DNA of 64,000 nt from Cryobacterium melibiosiphilum (GCF_003602235.1 NZ_QZVS01000092.1:62001-126000), one strand, 5' to 3'. Shown: positions 52,813-61,675, counted from the stretch's first letter. Notes: a model not told the origin generated them from the letters alone. Made by a program: numbers and translations.

Positions 52813-53029
52813 TGCGGTGATCTCGGCAAGCTCGATCAGCGTGTCGGTGGGGCCGTGGTTGTCTCGCGTTTCAGTTGGTCGAGCCTATCGAGACCGTCCG
52901 GCGCAACGTAGCGTGGCCCTGTGGACGAAATGGGGGACACGAGGGGAGTCGCAACTGTGAATTTGCATCACATCACTTGTATTTACTGGGCTGTGAGGTG
53001 CCCTAACAGTGCGAATCTGGAGCGCGGCC

Positions 53030-53038
53030 TGTGGATAA
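53030..53038. promoter_or_regulatory. isolated DnaA-box-like nonamer
   Basis: tgtggataa, a perfect DnaA box, sits alone 37 bases before the GIY-YIG gene. It could titrate DnaA or regulate that gene, but one copy is weak evidence. Confidence 0.45.
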
Positions 53039-53074
53039 CCCTGTTGAAACTCAGGTTTATGGCAGCATGCACGC

Positions 53075-53380
53075 ATGCCATTCATGTACATACTGCGGTG
53101 TTCTGATCGGTCATTCTACGTTGGTAGCACCTGGGATTTGGAACGGCGGCTGTGGCAGCATAGCCAGGGCGAAGGTGCCGAATACACCAAACGACGTCTG
53201 CCTGTTCGTCTGGAATACTTCGAGGAATACGAGCGGATGTCTGAAGCGTTCGGGCGTGAGAAGCAGGTGCAGGGGTGGGGGCACAAGAAGCGCCAGGCGC
53301 TCATTGATGGTCGTTTGGCCGATCTTTCGGCGTTGAGTCGGACGGCTAAGAAGGATCCTCCGGGTGACGCGAGCCTGTGA
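53075..53380 (+). CDS. GIY-YIG family nuclease-like protein
   Basis: This 101-residue protein has the GIY-YIG fold in compact form: MYILRCSDRSFYVGSTWDLERRL contains the two short tyrosine motifs (the first changed to MYILR, the second to FYVGS) and the conserved arginine, followed by KRRLPVRLEYFEEY and a glutamate-containing REKQVQGWGHKKRQALI. The family makes DNA nicks or breaks in many contexts, including YhbQ-like orphans. It is flanked by REP-like arrays on both sides, and its stop codon overlaps a REP A element. A housekeeping role is equally possible. Confidence 0.88.
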   Translation: MPFMYILRCSDRSFYVGSTWDLERRLWQHSQGEGAEYTKRRLPVRLEYFEEYERMSEAFGREKQVQGWGHKKRQALIDGRLADLSALSRTAKKDPPGDASL

Positions 53381-53579
53381 TCTCGACAGGCTCGATCAGC
53401 GTGTGGGTGCGGTCCGTGAATGATCTCGACAGGCTCGATCAGCGTGTGGGAGGTGGGTCGTCGGTGGTCGAGACCAAGTGTTGTGATCTCGACAGGCTCG
53501 ATCAGCGTGTGGGAGGTGGGTCGTCGGTGGTCGAGCTTGTCGAGACCAAAGGTGGTGATCTCGACGGGTTCGATCAGCG
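53379..53579. repeat. second REP-like array downstream of GIY-YIG gene
   Basis: A elements start at 53379, 53422, 53485 and 53557 (the last altered to gggttcgatc). A shortened B element occurs at 53466 and a full one at 53529. No parS lies inside, but one follows at 53599. The first A element includes the GIY-YIG stop codon. The spacer tgtgggaggtgggtcgtcgg is repeated between copies. Confidence 0.88.
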
Positions 53580-53598
53580 CGTGGGGCCGGTAAGCACA

Positions 53599-53614
53599 CG
53601 TTTCACGTGAAACA
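53599..53614. promoter_or_regulatory. parS site after second array
   Basis: cgtttcacgtgaaaca carries the full 14-base core gtttcacgtgaaac at 53600-53613. It lies just beyond the second REP array and 17 bases before the ddl stop. Confidence 0.92.
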
Positions 53615-53630
53615 CTCCGTGGGGGAGTGG

Positions 53631-54587
53631 TCAGGGATGTGCGATGGCGTCGCGGGCCAGAGCCTCGTAGACCTCGCCGAGGGTCTGGCCCGATGCCTCG
53701 ATGGCCTGCGGCACGAGACTCGTCTCGGTGAGGCCGGGCAGCACGTTGGCTTCCAGGAACCATGGGGTGCCCGCTTCGTCCACGATGAGGTCGATGCGGG
53801 AGAGGTGGCGCAGCCCGAGCAGTGTGTGGATCGCGACGGCCGTCTCGGCGACGCGTGCGGCGACAGCCGCTTCGATGCGGGCTGGCGTGTAGAAGTCGGT
53901 CTCCCCGGCGTTATACCGCGCCTCGAAGCTGTACACGCCATTCACCGGCACGATTTCAACCGCCGGGAGTGCCACCGGGCCGTCGCCGAGGTCAACGACG
54001 GCGACAGCAAGCTCGGTACCGATGACCTGGTTCTCGACGAGTGCGACGTCGGCGTAGGTGAAGGCGTCGACCATCGCGCGCGGGAGTGCCGTGGCAGCGG
54101 TCACGATCGTGACGCCCTGCGCGGAGCCACCCTTGGTGGGCTTCACCACGACGGGCATTCCGAGCGAGCTCAAAACGTGCTCAAGCACACTCGCGGCTCC
54201 GAGGTCACGGAACGTCTCCTTCGACAGCGAGAGTGACTCCGGTGTCGGATACCCGGCCCGGCGCACGAGTTCTTTCGCGGTGGGCTTCGACCAGGCCAGT
54301 GCCGATGCCGCGCCGCGGGATCCGACGTACGGGATTCCGGTCGTCGCCAGCAGAGCCCGCAGCGCGCCGTCCTCGCCGGTGGCGCCGTGCAGGGCCGGCC
54401 AGATGACGTCGGGCTTGCGCTCGGCCAGTTCGGTGAGCAGGCCGGCGCCGGGGTCGAGCACCGCGACCCGGTGTCCGAGGTCGGTCAGGGCATCCGCTAC
54501 CCGTCGACCCGATCGCAGCGAGACGTCACGCTCGTGCGAGATTCCGCCCGCAAGGACGACGATATCGAGAGCTGTTGATTCAGTCAT
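53631..54587 (-). CDS. ddl: D-alanine-D-alanine ligase
   Basis: The 318-residue ATP-grasp enzyme shows an N-terminal VLAGGISHERDVSLRSG, WPALHGATGEDGALRALL, VVKPTKGGSAQGVTIV, and the metal-binding FLEANVLPGLTETSLVPQ. It makes the D-Ala-D-Ala dipeptide of peptidoglycan in the cytoplasm. It is on the short side for the family, and begins ATG at 54587. It reads toward the parS-REP segment. Its distance to the aminotransferase is 63 bases. Confidence 0.93.
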   Translation of the reverse strand: MTESTALDIVVLAGGISHERDVSLRSGRRVADALTDLGHRVAVLDPGAGLLTELAERKPDVIWPALHGATGEDGALRALLATTGIPYVGSRGAASALAWSKPTAKELVRRAGYPTPESLSLSKETFRDLGAASVLEHVLSSLGMPVVVKPTKGGSAQGVTIVTAATALPRAMVDAFTYADVALVENQVIGTELAVAVVDLGDGPVALPAVEIVPVNGVYSFEARYNAGETDFYTPARIEAAVAARVAETAVAIHTLLGLRHLSRIDLIVDEAGTPWFLEANVLPGLTETSLVPQAIEASGQTLGEVYEALARDAIAHP

Positions 54588-54650
54588 GATCAGGCCTTTT
54601 CCTTGCTGGTGCGGTGGTGGAACGGAAAATCGGGCAGAACACCCGACAAT

Positions 54651-55970
54651 CTAGGAGATATCGGGTGGCGGGGCGCCGAAGCGACGGTTGTCGCGGTGTG
54701 AATCGAGCGATCCGGTGCCGGCGAAGGTGTCGAGCAGGTCGAGTTCGCCGCGAATCACGGTGGCGAGCCGGCGGATGCCGACGCGAATGTGTTCCGGCGT
54801 GGGGTAACAGAACGAGAGCCGCATATTCTGGCGGCCTTCACCGTCGGAGAAGAACGCCGTGCCGGGTGTGTACGCCACGAGCTCCTTGACCGCGCGCGGC
54901 AGCATGGCCTTGGAGTCCAACTGCTCGGGCAGGGTCACCCAGACGTAGAACCCGCCGTTCGGGTTGGTCCAGGTGAGCTCCGGCAGGTATTCCTCGAGCG
55001 CGGCGATCATGGCGTTCTTGCGCTCGTGGTACACCCCGCGGAAGGTGTTGATCTGGCCCTTCCAATCCGCTGTTGAGAGATACTCAGAGATGATCAGCTG
55101 GGTGAACGAACTCGGTGAGAGCACCGCCGCCTCGTTGGCCAGGACGAGTTTCTCGCGAATGGCGTGCGGCGCGAGCGCCCAGCCGACGCGAAATCCCGGT
55201 GCCAGTGTCTTCGAGAAGGTGCCCAGGTAGACGACGCCGTCCCGCTCGAGTGAGCGCATCGCATCCGGTGCCGGACGGTCGAAGTACAGCAGGCCATAGG
55301 GGTTGTCTTCGAGAACGAGGATGTCGTTGTCGCGGCAGATTTGCAGGATCTCGATGCGGCGTTCCCATGACAGGGTGACCCCGGCCGGATTGTGGAAGCT
55401 CGGAATCGTATACAGAAACTTAATGTTGCGTCCGGCGGCCTTCAAGCGAGCAATATGCTCACGCAGGGCCTCGGGAATGAGTCCGTAGTCATCCATCGGC
55501 ACGTGCTCGACGTCGGCCTGGTAGGACCGGAAGATGACGAGCGCGGTGACGTAGCTCGGGCCCTCGGAGAGCACGACATCGCCGGGGTTGAGGAAGAGCT
55601 TGCTGACAAGCTCCAGGGCGTGCTGGGAGCCGGTCGTGACGACGACGTCGTCGGCGTTCGCCTTGATGCCCTCCAGCGCCATGATCTCCAGAATCTGCTC
55701 GCGCAGCACGGGAACCCCCTGGCCAGAGCCGTATTGCAGGGCAGCGGGGCCCTGCTGGCGCATGACCCGTTCCATCGCATTGATGACCAGGTCCTGGGGC
55801 AGGGCGGCGACGTAGGGCATGCCCCCGGCGAGGGAGACCACCTCGGGCCGGGAGGCTACGGCGAAGAGCGCGCGTACCTCTGAGGCGCGCAGGCCACCGG
55901 CCCGTTCTGCGTAGTGGTGGTACCACGGGTCGAGGTTGTTGCTGGCTTGGGAAGAGCCCTGTTTTGTCAC
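54651..55970 (-). CDS. PLP-dependent aminotransferase (fold type I)
   Basis: The 439-residue enzyme has the lysine that binds PLP in GTFSKTLAPGFRVGW, the cofactor-pocket Asp/Tyr in ILVLEDNPYGLLYFD, TTGSQHALEL for phosphate, and SFHNPAGVTLSWERR. This is the LysN/2-aminoadipate or valine-pyruvate-type subgroup, related to MocR tails but with no GntR domain. It is cytoplasmic; its true substrate is not readable. GTG at 55970. It is followed by ddl and preceded by a hairpin ending the trxB-trxA unit. Confidence 0.88.
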   Translation of the reverse strand: MTKQGSSQASNNLDPWYHHYAERAGGLRASEVRALFAVASRPEVVSLAGGMPYVAALPQDLVINAMERVMRQQGPAALQYGSGQGVPVLREQILEIMALEGIKANADDVVVTTGSQHALELVSKLFLNPGDVVLSEGPSYVTALVIFRSYQADVEHVPMDDYGLIPEALREHIARLKAAGRNIKFLYTIPSFHNPAGVTLSWERRIEILQICRDNDILVLEDNPYGLLYFDRPAPDAMRSLERDGVVYLGTFSKTLAPGFRVGWALAPHAIREKLVLANEAAVLSPSSFTQLIISEYLSTADWKGQINTFRGVYHERKNAMIAALEEYLPELTWTNPNGGFYVWVTLPEQLDSKAMLPRAVKELVAYTPGTAFFSDGEGRQNMRLSFCYPTPEHIRVGIRRLATVIRGELDLLDTFAGTGSLDSHRDNRRFGAPPPDIS

Positions 55971-56061
55971 GTCACATCCGATCTCAGTTCACTTCATCGT
56001 ATGGGGTCGGCCCGCACTCGCCCGTCCCGGGGCCGTTGCGGCGGCCGGGCAGATACGCCGA

Positions 56062-56090
56062 AGCCCCGCACGGCGGGGCCGGGCGGGGCT
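56062..56090 (-). terminator. GC-rich hairpin downstream of trxA
   Basis: AGCCCCGC (56062-56069) pairs with GCGGGGCT (56083-56090), with an alternative inner stem to 56073-56079. It lies 30 bases after the trxA stop and ends the trxB-trxA transcript. Confidence 0.65.
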
Positions 56091-56119
56091 CTCTAGCGGG
56101 CTCGTGTGAGCCGTGAGAC

Positions 56120-56443
56120 CTAGACCAGGTAGTCGGCGAGGTCCTTCTCCAGGGCGGGCTTCGGCTTGGCGCCGATGACGGTCTTGACGACCTCACCCTT
56201 CTGGAAGACCTTCATCGCGGGGATGGAGGTGATCTGGTACTTCGCGGCGAGGGCCGGGTGCTCGTCGACGTTGAGCTTGACGATGTCGAGCTTGTCGGCG
56301 TGCTCGGCGGCGATCTGGTCGAGGATGGGGCTCACGGCGCGGCAGGGGCCACACCATTCGGCCCAGAAGTCCACCAGAACGGTCTTCTCGTTGTTGATGA
56401 CTTCCTGGTCGAAGGTTGCCTCGGTGACTGCGCGTGCGGACAT
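56120..56443 (-). CDS. trxA: thioredoxin
   Basis: The 107-residue protein has the redox centre WAEWCGPCRAVSP and the cis-proline segment TSIPAMKVF. It reduces disulfides in cytoplasmic proteins using electrons from TrxB, encoded immediately upstream. AAGGAG lies before the ATG at 56443. The gap to trxB is 10 bases, so the pair is one operon. Confidence 0.97.
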   Translation of the reverse strand: MSARAVTEATFDQEVINNEKTVLVDFWAEWCGPCRAVSPILDQIAAEHADKLDIVKLNVDEHPALAAKYQITSIPAMKVFQKGEVVKTVIGAKPKPALEKDLADYLV

Positions 56444-56453
56444 GTAGTGCTCC

Positions 56454-57458
56454 TTAGTTGATTGCTGCAACGAGTGTGGGGTCGGTGATCTCGGCTGACT
56501 CGGCGTCGGCCAGCGAGGCTTGGGAGAGCAGCTCCTGGGGAAGCGTGCTGAGGTAGTGCTCGGCGTCGAGGGCGGCGACGGTACCGGATGCCGCCGCGGT
56601 GATCGCCTGGCGGTAGCTGGGGTCGATGACGTCACCGGCGGCGAAGACACCGGTCTGGCTGGTCTTCGAGGTGCGGCCGGCCACGGCGATGGTGCCGTCG
56701 CTGGTGAGGTCGAGCTGCTGGTGCACGAGGTGGGTGCGGGGATCGTTGCCGATGGCGATGAACACACCGCCGACCGGGAGGTGGCTCTCGGCCCCGGTGA
56801 CGCTGTTCTTAAGGGTCAGGCCGTCCACCGCGTTCTCACCGGTGATGCCGACGACCGTGGAGTTGTACACGAACTCAATCTTGTCATTGGTGAAGGCACG
56901 CTCCTGCATGATCTTCGACGCGCGCAGGGTCTCGCCGCGGTAGACGACGTAGACCTTGTCGGCGAAGCGGGTGAGGAAGGTGGCCTCCTCCATGGCGGAG
57001 TCGCCGCCGCCCACCATCGCGATGGTCTTGCCCTTGAAGAAAAAGCCGTCGCAGGTGGCACACCAGGACACACCGCGGCCCGAGAGACGCTCTTCATCGG
57101 GGAGGCCCAGCTTGCGGTAGGCGGAGCCGGTCGCGAAGATCACGGACAGGGCTTCGTGCGTCTCACCGTTGCCGAGCGTGACGGACTTGATCGGCCCGGT
57201 GAGATCGAGGGACTCGACATCGTCGAGCACGACCTCGGTGCCGAAGCGCTCAGCCTGTTCCTGCATCTTCATCATCAGGTCGGGGCCCATGATGCCTTCG
57301 GGGAAGCCGGGGAAGTTTTCGACGTCGGTGGTGTTCATCAGCTCGCCGCCGGCTTCGACCGAACTTGCAATGAGCAGCGGATGCAGCTGGGCGCGGGCCG
57401 CGTAGATCGCTGCGGTGTATCCGGCCGGTCCGGAACCGATGATGATGACTTGGCGCAC
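56454..57458 (-). CDS. trxB: thioredoxin reductase
   Basis: The 334-residue flavoprotein has the N-terminal FAD motif IIIGSGPAGYTAAIYAARA, the redox cysteines in SWCATCDGFFF (about 135-138), an NADPH motif IAMVGGGDSAMEEA, and the final GVFAAGDVIDPSYRQ. It moves electrons from NADPH to thioredoxin. It starts at GTG 57458 after AAGGAG. The order trxB-trxA below murJ follows the common actinobacterial arrangement. Confidence 0.97.
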   Translation of the reverse strand: MRQVIIIGSGPAGYTAAIYAARAQLHPLLIASSVEAGGELMNTTDVENFPGFPEGIMGPDLMMKMQEQAERFGTEVVLDDVESLDLTGPIKSVTLGNGETHEALSVIFATGSAYRKLGLPDEERLSGRGVSWCATCDGFFFKGKTIAMVGGGDSAMEEATFLTRFADKVYVVYRGETLRASKIMQERAFTNDKIEFVYNSTVVGITGENAVDGLTLKNSVTGAESHLPVGGVFIAIGNDPRTHLVHQQLDLTSDGTIAVAGRTSKTSQTGVFAAGDVIDPSYRQAITAAASGTVAALDAEHYLSTLPQELLSQASLADAESAEITDPTLVAAIN

Positions 57459-57623
57459 GCAAACACTCCTTGACTGGGCTGACAGGGATACCTAACAGGG
57501 AAACCGGCTGAACGAGCGGTAATTGCCTCGATGCCCGGTACAACACATCCTATTCGGTCGCTATTCCATGCCCCCCGAGCGGCCGGGCGGATTACCAGCC
57601 GGGCGGCCGGCGACATCCGCTGC

Positions 57624-59267
57624 CTAACGGCGCAGGCGGGCGCGCAGGGGCGTGAGGAAGGCCGCCAGCTCGGCGCTGCGCATCAGTAGCAGCATGCCGA
57701 AGTAGGCTGCCGCCATCACGAGGCCGACGAGGATCATCGTCGTGATCGCCCCGAGCCGCCCGGAGACGGCGAAGCCGCCGTCTTGGGTGCCGCCGAGCAG
57801 CCAGACCAGGCTCAGTCCGAGCACAACGGGAATGACGGCGGCGACCAGGTAGGTGACGAGGCTCCGCAGCATCCGTCGGCCGTCGAGACCGCCCAGGCGG
57901 CGCCGGAGCAGCGCGGCCGCGAGCACCGTCTGCAGCACGCCGGACACCGTGATGACCCCGGCGATGCCGACCGCAATCCACTCGACCGGCAGCTGGGTGC
58001 AGCCGAGCACTCCGAGCAGGATCAGCACGACCTGGAACAGGGTGAAGAAAAACGGGGTGCGGGTGTCGCCGAGGGCATAGAACGTGCGCTGCAGCACGAA
58101 CAGCACGCAGAACGGCACCAGCCCGACGATGAAGGCGAGGATCACGTTGCCGATGCCGACGATCTGGTCGAAGGGGGAGACGAAGACCGCCGCGAAGGGG
58201 TAGGCACAGACGGTGATGACGGCCGAGGCCAGCACGATCAGGAGCGTCGTGCCACGGATGGCGGAGGAGGCATCCATCTTCACGAGGTTAAATTTGTGCA
58301 GGGCCGCGTGCTCGCTCATCCGGGTGAAATACGCCGTGGCCACCGAGACGGTGATGACCGAGTGCGGCAGCATGAAGATGAGCCAGGCGGTGGCCAGCAC
58401 GAAGACGGATGCCTGCCCCGTCGCGAGCGTGGCAACCTGCGTCTCGGCGATTCCCGCGCCGGTGGTGAGCAGCAGCATGCCGAAGGTCCAGCCGGCCATG
58501 CGGCCGGTCGCCCGCAGGCCGACGCCGCGAAAGTGGAAGTCGGGGCGGAATCGCAGGCCGATCCGACGCCAGAAATAGAACAGCACGAGGGCCTGTGCGA
58601 CAACGCCGAGGGTGGCGCTGCCGGCGAGCACGGCGATCATGGCGGGGGTGATCTCGCCGGCGGACCGCGTGCCGGTCGGGTCGGCGCCGAACATGACGGC
58701 GAAGACGACCAGGCCCGCGATGGCGACGACGTTGTTGAGCACGGGCACCCAGGTGAAGGGGCCGAACGATTTGCGGGCGTTGAGCACCTCGCCGAGCAAC
58801 GTGTAGAGGCCGTAGAAGAACATCTGCGGCAGGCACCAGTAGGCGAAGGCGATGGCCAGGGCGAGCTGGTCGGGCGAGAGGTTGAGCCCGATGAAGCCGG
58901 TGATGAGCGGGGCCAGGGCCACGGCCAGGATGGTTGTCGCGGTCAAAATGAGCAGGGCTAGGGTGAGCAGTTTGTTGATGTACGCGGTGCCGCCGTCGGC
59001 ATGCTGGCTGGCGCGCACGATCTGCGGCACCAGCACGGCCGTCAGGATGCCGCCGGCAACGATCGTGTAGACGGTGTTGGGCAGCTGGTTGGCGATGCTG
59101 AAGGCGTCGGCGGTGTCGCCGAACGCTCCGACCATGGCCGCGAGCACGATGAGCTTCACAAAGCCGAGGATGCGGGACACGATCGTGCCCGACGCGAGGA
59201 ACAGGCTGGCGCGGCCGATTCCGCCGGAGTCGCCGGAGCCGGCCGCGTCGGCCGGTGCGCTAGCCAC
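57624..59267 (-). CDS. murJ: lipid II flippase MurJ
   Basis: The 547-residue MviN/MurJ protein has 14 or more helices. It contains ASGTIVSRILGFVKLIVLA, DAFSIANQLPNTVYTIVAGG (the mobile loop) and LLGEVLNARKSFGPFTWVP. It flips lipid-linked cell-wall precursor across the membrane. In mycobacteria MurJ is controlled by FhaA and PknB, both encoded in this window. GTG at 59267 is chosen because VASAPADAAGSGDSGGI directly precedes the conserved part; it lies within the last codons of the upstream gene. Confidence 0.95.
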   Translation of the reverse strand: MASAPADAAGSGDSGGIGRASLFLASGTIVSRILGFVKLIVLAAMVGAFGDTADAFSIANQLPNTVYTIVAGGILTAVLVPQIVRASQHADGGTAYINKLLTLALLILTATTILAVALAPLITGFIGLNLSPDQLALAIAFAYWCLPQMFFYGLYTLLGEVLNARKSFGPFTWVPVLNNVVAIAGLVVFAVMFGADPTGTRSAGEITPAMIAVLAGSATLGVVAQALVLFYFWRRIGLRFRPDFHFRGVGLRATGRMAGWTFGMLLLTTGAGIAETQVATLATGQASVFVLATAWLIFMLPHSVITVSVATAYFTRMSEHAALHKFNLVKMDASSAIRGTTLLIVLASAVITVCAYPFAAVFVSPFDQIVGIGNVILAFIVGLVPFCVLFVLQRTFYALGDTRTPFFFTLFQVVLILLGVLGCTQLPVEWIAVGIAGVITVSGVLQTVLAAALLRRRLGGLDGRRMLRSLVTYLVAAVIPVVLGLSLVWLLGGTQDGGFAVSGRLGAITTMILVGLVMAAAYFGMLLLMRSAELAAFLTPLRARLRR

Positions 59268-61563
59268 GGGGCTGCACCGTGAGCGGATGCGCTGTCGTGG
59301 GCGGTGTCGTGGGCGGCGACGTCGGGTCGGGCAGCTCACCGGCGGCTTCGCGTTCGGCGCGCTCCTTGCGGCGTCGCACGATGTTGCGATAAATCCCGAA
59401 ACCGAAGAACGCCACGACGAGGGCGGCGAAGATAGCCGCGCCAACGCCCTCCCAGTCGGCGCGCACGTTGACCGCAATCGGGGCGGATTCACCGATCGTC
59501 GTACCGGCGGGCGTGAACAGCGTGACGCGCAGGGTGACGTCGCCGTTTCCAATCGCCGCCGACACGGGGATGGTGATGGCCTTCGCCGAGTTCGGATCGA
59601 TGGTCGTGTCCACGTCGCTATCGACGATCAGGCGTCCGTTCGAGGGAATCACCTGTACGCGCACGGTGACGGCCTGGTCGAAGGTGTTGTTCAGGGTGAT
59701 CGGAAACGGCACCGTGCTGCCGAGTACCTGCACCGGACCGCGCGTGGTGACGGTGACCGCTTGCAGGGTCTCCGCGGATGCCGCGAGGCTCGTCGTGACC
59801 TGATCGCGCCAGTTCGAGGCCTGATCGGCCCAGGAGGAGGCGAGCAGCGCGAGCAGCTCGAGTCGGGCGGGTGCGGTGATCGTCAGGGGGTCGGCGAGCA
59901 CGCTGGAGAAGGCGGTCAGCTCGCCCTCCCGCTCGAGCAGCGCGCGGGCCGGGCCGAGCTGGCTGTCAGGCTCGACCCCCGCGTTGAACTCCACGTCTTC
60001 GGCAGCGGGTGCGCCGAGAGCGGACTGCAACGTCGCCGGGGTTTCCCAGAGGATGCCGCTGAGCGCTTCCAGGGTCTGGCCGACGCGGTCGGCGGACTGC
60101 GGCCAGCCGCGGTCGAAGGTGGCCACGAGCGTGCGCGCCGTGCTCGGATCCTCGGCCGAGACGACGGCCAGGCGGGACGCGACCTCGGCCATGGCGGCGG
60201 TCCAGGTCGCATCCGTCGTCGCCATCGCCGCGGTGTGCAGCGCGTCGGAGAGGGCATCGTCGGTCACCAGGCCGGTGCCGGTCGGGAGGGCGACGACGGC
60301 GTTCGGGGTGGGAATCTCGGAGCGGGTCACGTTCGTCTCGGACAGCACGGTCGTCGTGAGGCCGCTCGCGGCGAAGAAATCGAGGTCGTCGCGGGCTACC
60401 GCGCCGGCGCCGGGCCAGGCGATATCGGTGCGGGTGTACTCCCAGGCCAGCAGGTCGGCGCTCGTGGGGGGCGTGGTGGTGGCCTGGGCATCCTCCGCGG
60501 CGGGAGCCTCCGACGAGGTGCCGTCCGTGCCGTCAGCGGGCGTCGTCGGCGTCGCGGTCGGGGTGACGAACAGCGACGGGTCGATCAGCGGGTCGAACGA
60601 GATCGGGGCGAGCACCGCAGCGGCGCCGGCCTGCGATTGCACGGCGGGGTCGGCATCCGCGTAGCCGAGTGGGAAGATTTCATTGCTGGCGAGGCTGAGA
60701 CGGTCCAACCAGGCCACGGCGCTGGCCGGCGCGGAGGAACCGAGAATGCGAATCGACGCGATGATCATCGGGTCGATGGCGATCGCCACGGGGCGGTCGA
60801 TGACGCCGTCAAGCTGGCGGGTCAACAGCCCGCTGTCGTTGGTATAAGCCTCGAGGGCGATGGCCGGGATCAGCCCGGCGGAGCTTTCCGGCGTGGTGAT
60901 CGGCATCAGCACCGACAGGTTGACGGGTGTGATCTCGTCGTCGAGGAACCAGACGAAGGTGCCTCGACCCTCGATCTTCGTGTCGTTCTCGGCCTCGAAC
61001 GTGGCAGCGATGCCGCGCGCGCCCCAGCTGTTCAGCGCGCTCAGTGAAACGGATGCCGCGGGCACCGTCACGGGAAAGGTCACCGTCGTTCCGGCCGGGA
61101 TCACACCGGTGGTGGGCACGCTCGCCAGCCGGTCGCCCCGGGTGGTCGACTCCGCTTCGGCCAGCCAGTCCTCGACGGCCGTGCGGGTGGTGAGTGCGCG
61201 CTGGGCAAGGTAGACCTCAACGGTTCCGAGCCCGATCTCGGCGCTGGTCGGGTTTGACACGGTCACCGACACGGCCAGGTCGTCGCCCGGGCGCAGTGGC
61301 GTCAGGGTGGCCGGGGCAACCGAGAGGCTGGGCTCGGACGCTTCGGACGCTTCGGACGCGGCCGTGAGGACCGTGCCGCTGGCGGATCCTCTAGTCGGCT
61401 CGGACGCGGCCAGTCCGGACGTTGCTGCGGGGAGCAGAACGCTGGACGCGGCCAGCAGAAGGCCGGCGGCGGCGGCTGCCCACGGCATCCGTCGGCGTGG
61501 CCGAGCGCCGCGCACGGCTCGGGAAACTGCAGGCCGGCGCGCGGGAATTGACTCGGCCACCAT
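59260..61563 (-). CDS. DUF6049-type secreted single-pass membrane protein
   Basis: The 767-residue protein has an N-terminal signal-type helix (PWAAAAAGLLLAASSVLLPAA) and a long extracellular part with a conserved-looking PIEVYLAQRALTTRT-style segment. One C-terminal membrane helix (AIFAALVVAFFGFGIY, near 715-730) and a short basic-then-Pro-rich tail complete it. It sits just before murJ in most actinobacteria as I recall, consistent with a wall-associated role, but its function is unknown. Three 9-bp repeats at 61334-61360 encode a Ser-Glu-Ala stretch. It overlaps murJ by 8 bases and begins at ATG 61563. Confidence 0.88.
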   Translation of the reverse strand: MVAESIPARRPAVSRAVRGARPRRRMPWAAAAAGLLLAASSVLLPAATSGLAASEPTRGSASGTVLTAASEASEASEPSLSVAPATLTPLRPGDDLAVSVTVSNPTSAEIGLGTVEVYLAQRALTTRTAVEDWLAEAESTTRGDRLASVPTTGVIPAGTTVTFPVTVPAASVSLSALNSWGARGIAATFEAENDTKIEGRGTFVWFLDDEITPVNLSVLMPITTPESSAGLIPAIALEAYTNDSGLLTRQLDGVIDRPVAIAIDPMIIASIRILGSSAPASAVAWLDRLSLASNEIFPLGYADADPAVQSQAGAAAVLAPISFDPLIDPSLFVTPTATPTTPADGTDGTSSEAPAAEDAQATTTPPTSADLLAWEYTRTDIAWPGAGAVARDDLDFFAASGLTTTVLSETNVTRSEIPTPNAVVALPTGTGLVTDDALSDALHTAAMATTDATWTAAMAEVASRLAVVSAEDPSTARTLVATFDRGWPQSADRVGQTLEALSGILWETPATLQSALGAPAAEDVEFNAGVEPDSQLGPARALLEREGELTAFSSVLADPLTITAPARLELLALLASSWADQASNWRDQVTTSLAASAETLQAVTVTTRGPVQVLGSTVPFPITLNNTFDQAVTVRVQVIPSNGRLIVDSDVDTTIDPNSAKAITIPVSAAIGNGDVTLRVTLFTPAGTTIGESAPIAVNVRADWEGVGAAIFAALVVAFFGFGIYRNIVRRRKERAEREAAGELPDPTSPPTTPPTTAHPLTVQPRG
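61334..61360. repeat. 9-bp tandem repeat in DUF6049 gene
   Basis: tcggacgct repeats at 61334, 61343 and, with last base g, 61352. It is in frame and encodes SEASEASEA on the minus strand. Confidence 0.8.
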
Positions 61564-61675
61564 GAACTGAATCTTACGGCGATGACTGGGGAGTCTCGTG
61601 CGCGGCACGGTGCCCCGTCGATCCGGGGGCGGCGCCGGGGACGGCGGGGGCTGCTTCGGCAACTAATATAGAGGG

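Larger units (their letters stand above)
52515..52895. repeat. four-unit parS-REP composite array
   Basis: Starting 20 bases after parB, parS copies lie at 52515, 52621 and 52727, 106 bases apart each time. A degenerate copy at 52797 follows after a 70-base step. Each unit has parS, then an A element (gatctcgacaggctcgatc at 52538, 52644 and, modified, 52819), then a B element (ggtcgagcttgtcgagacc at 52597, 52703, 52773, and variant 52877). Unit three lacks the A element. A and B resemble each other as inverted copies of the same 19-base palindrome-like word. No gene is visible in 52496-53074. Confidence 0.9.

Noticed and set aside
52921-53106. A 61-codon plus-strand frame before the GIY-YIG gene
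   Set aside because: No ribosome site, no plausible fold and overlap with the start of the well-supported GIY-YIG gene.
52511-53614. The repeated palindromes as a CRISPR array
   Set aside because: Units contain parS and two palindromic words, spacers are themselves similar and vary in length, and no cas genes are present.
59074-61047. A 657-codon plus-strand frame opposite the DUF6049 gene
   Set aside because: Arg/Gly/Asp-rich antisense frame lacking motifs; the minus-strand protein has a signal helix and a membrane anchor.
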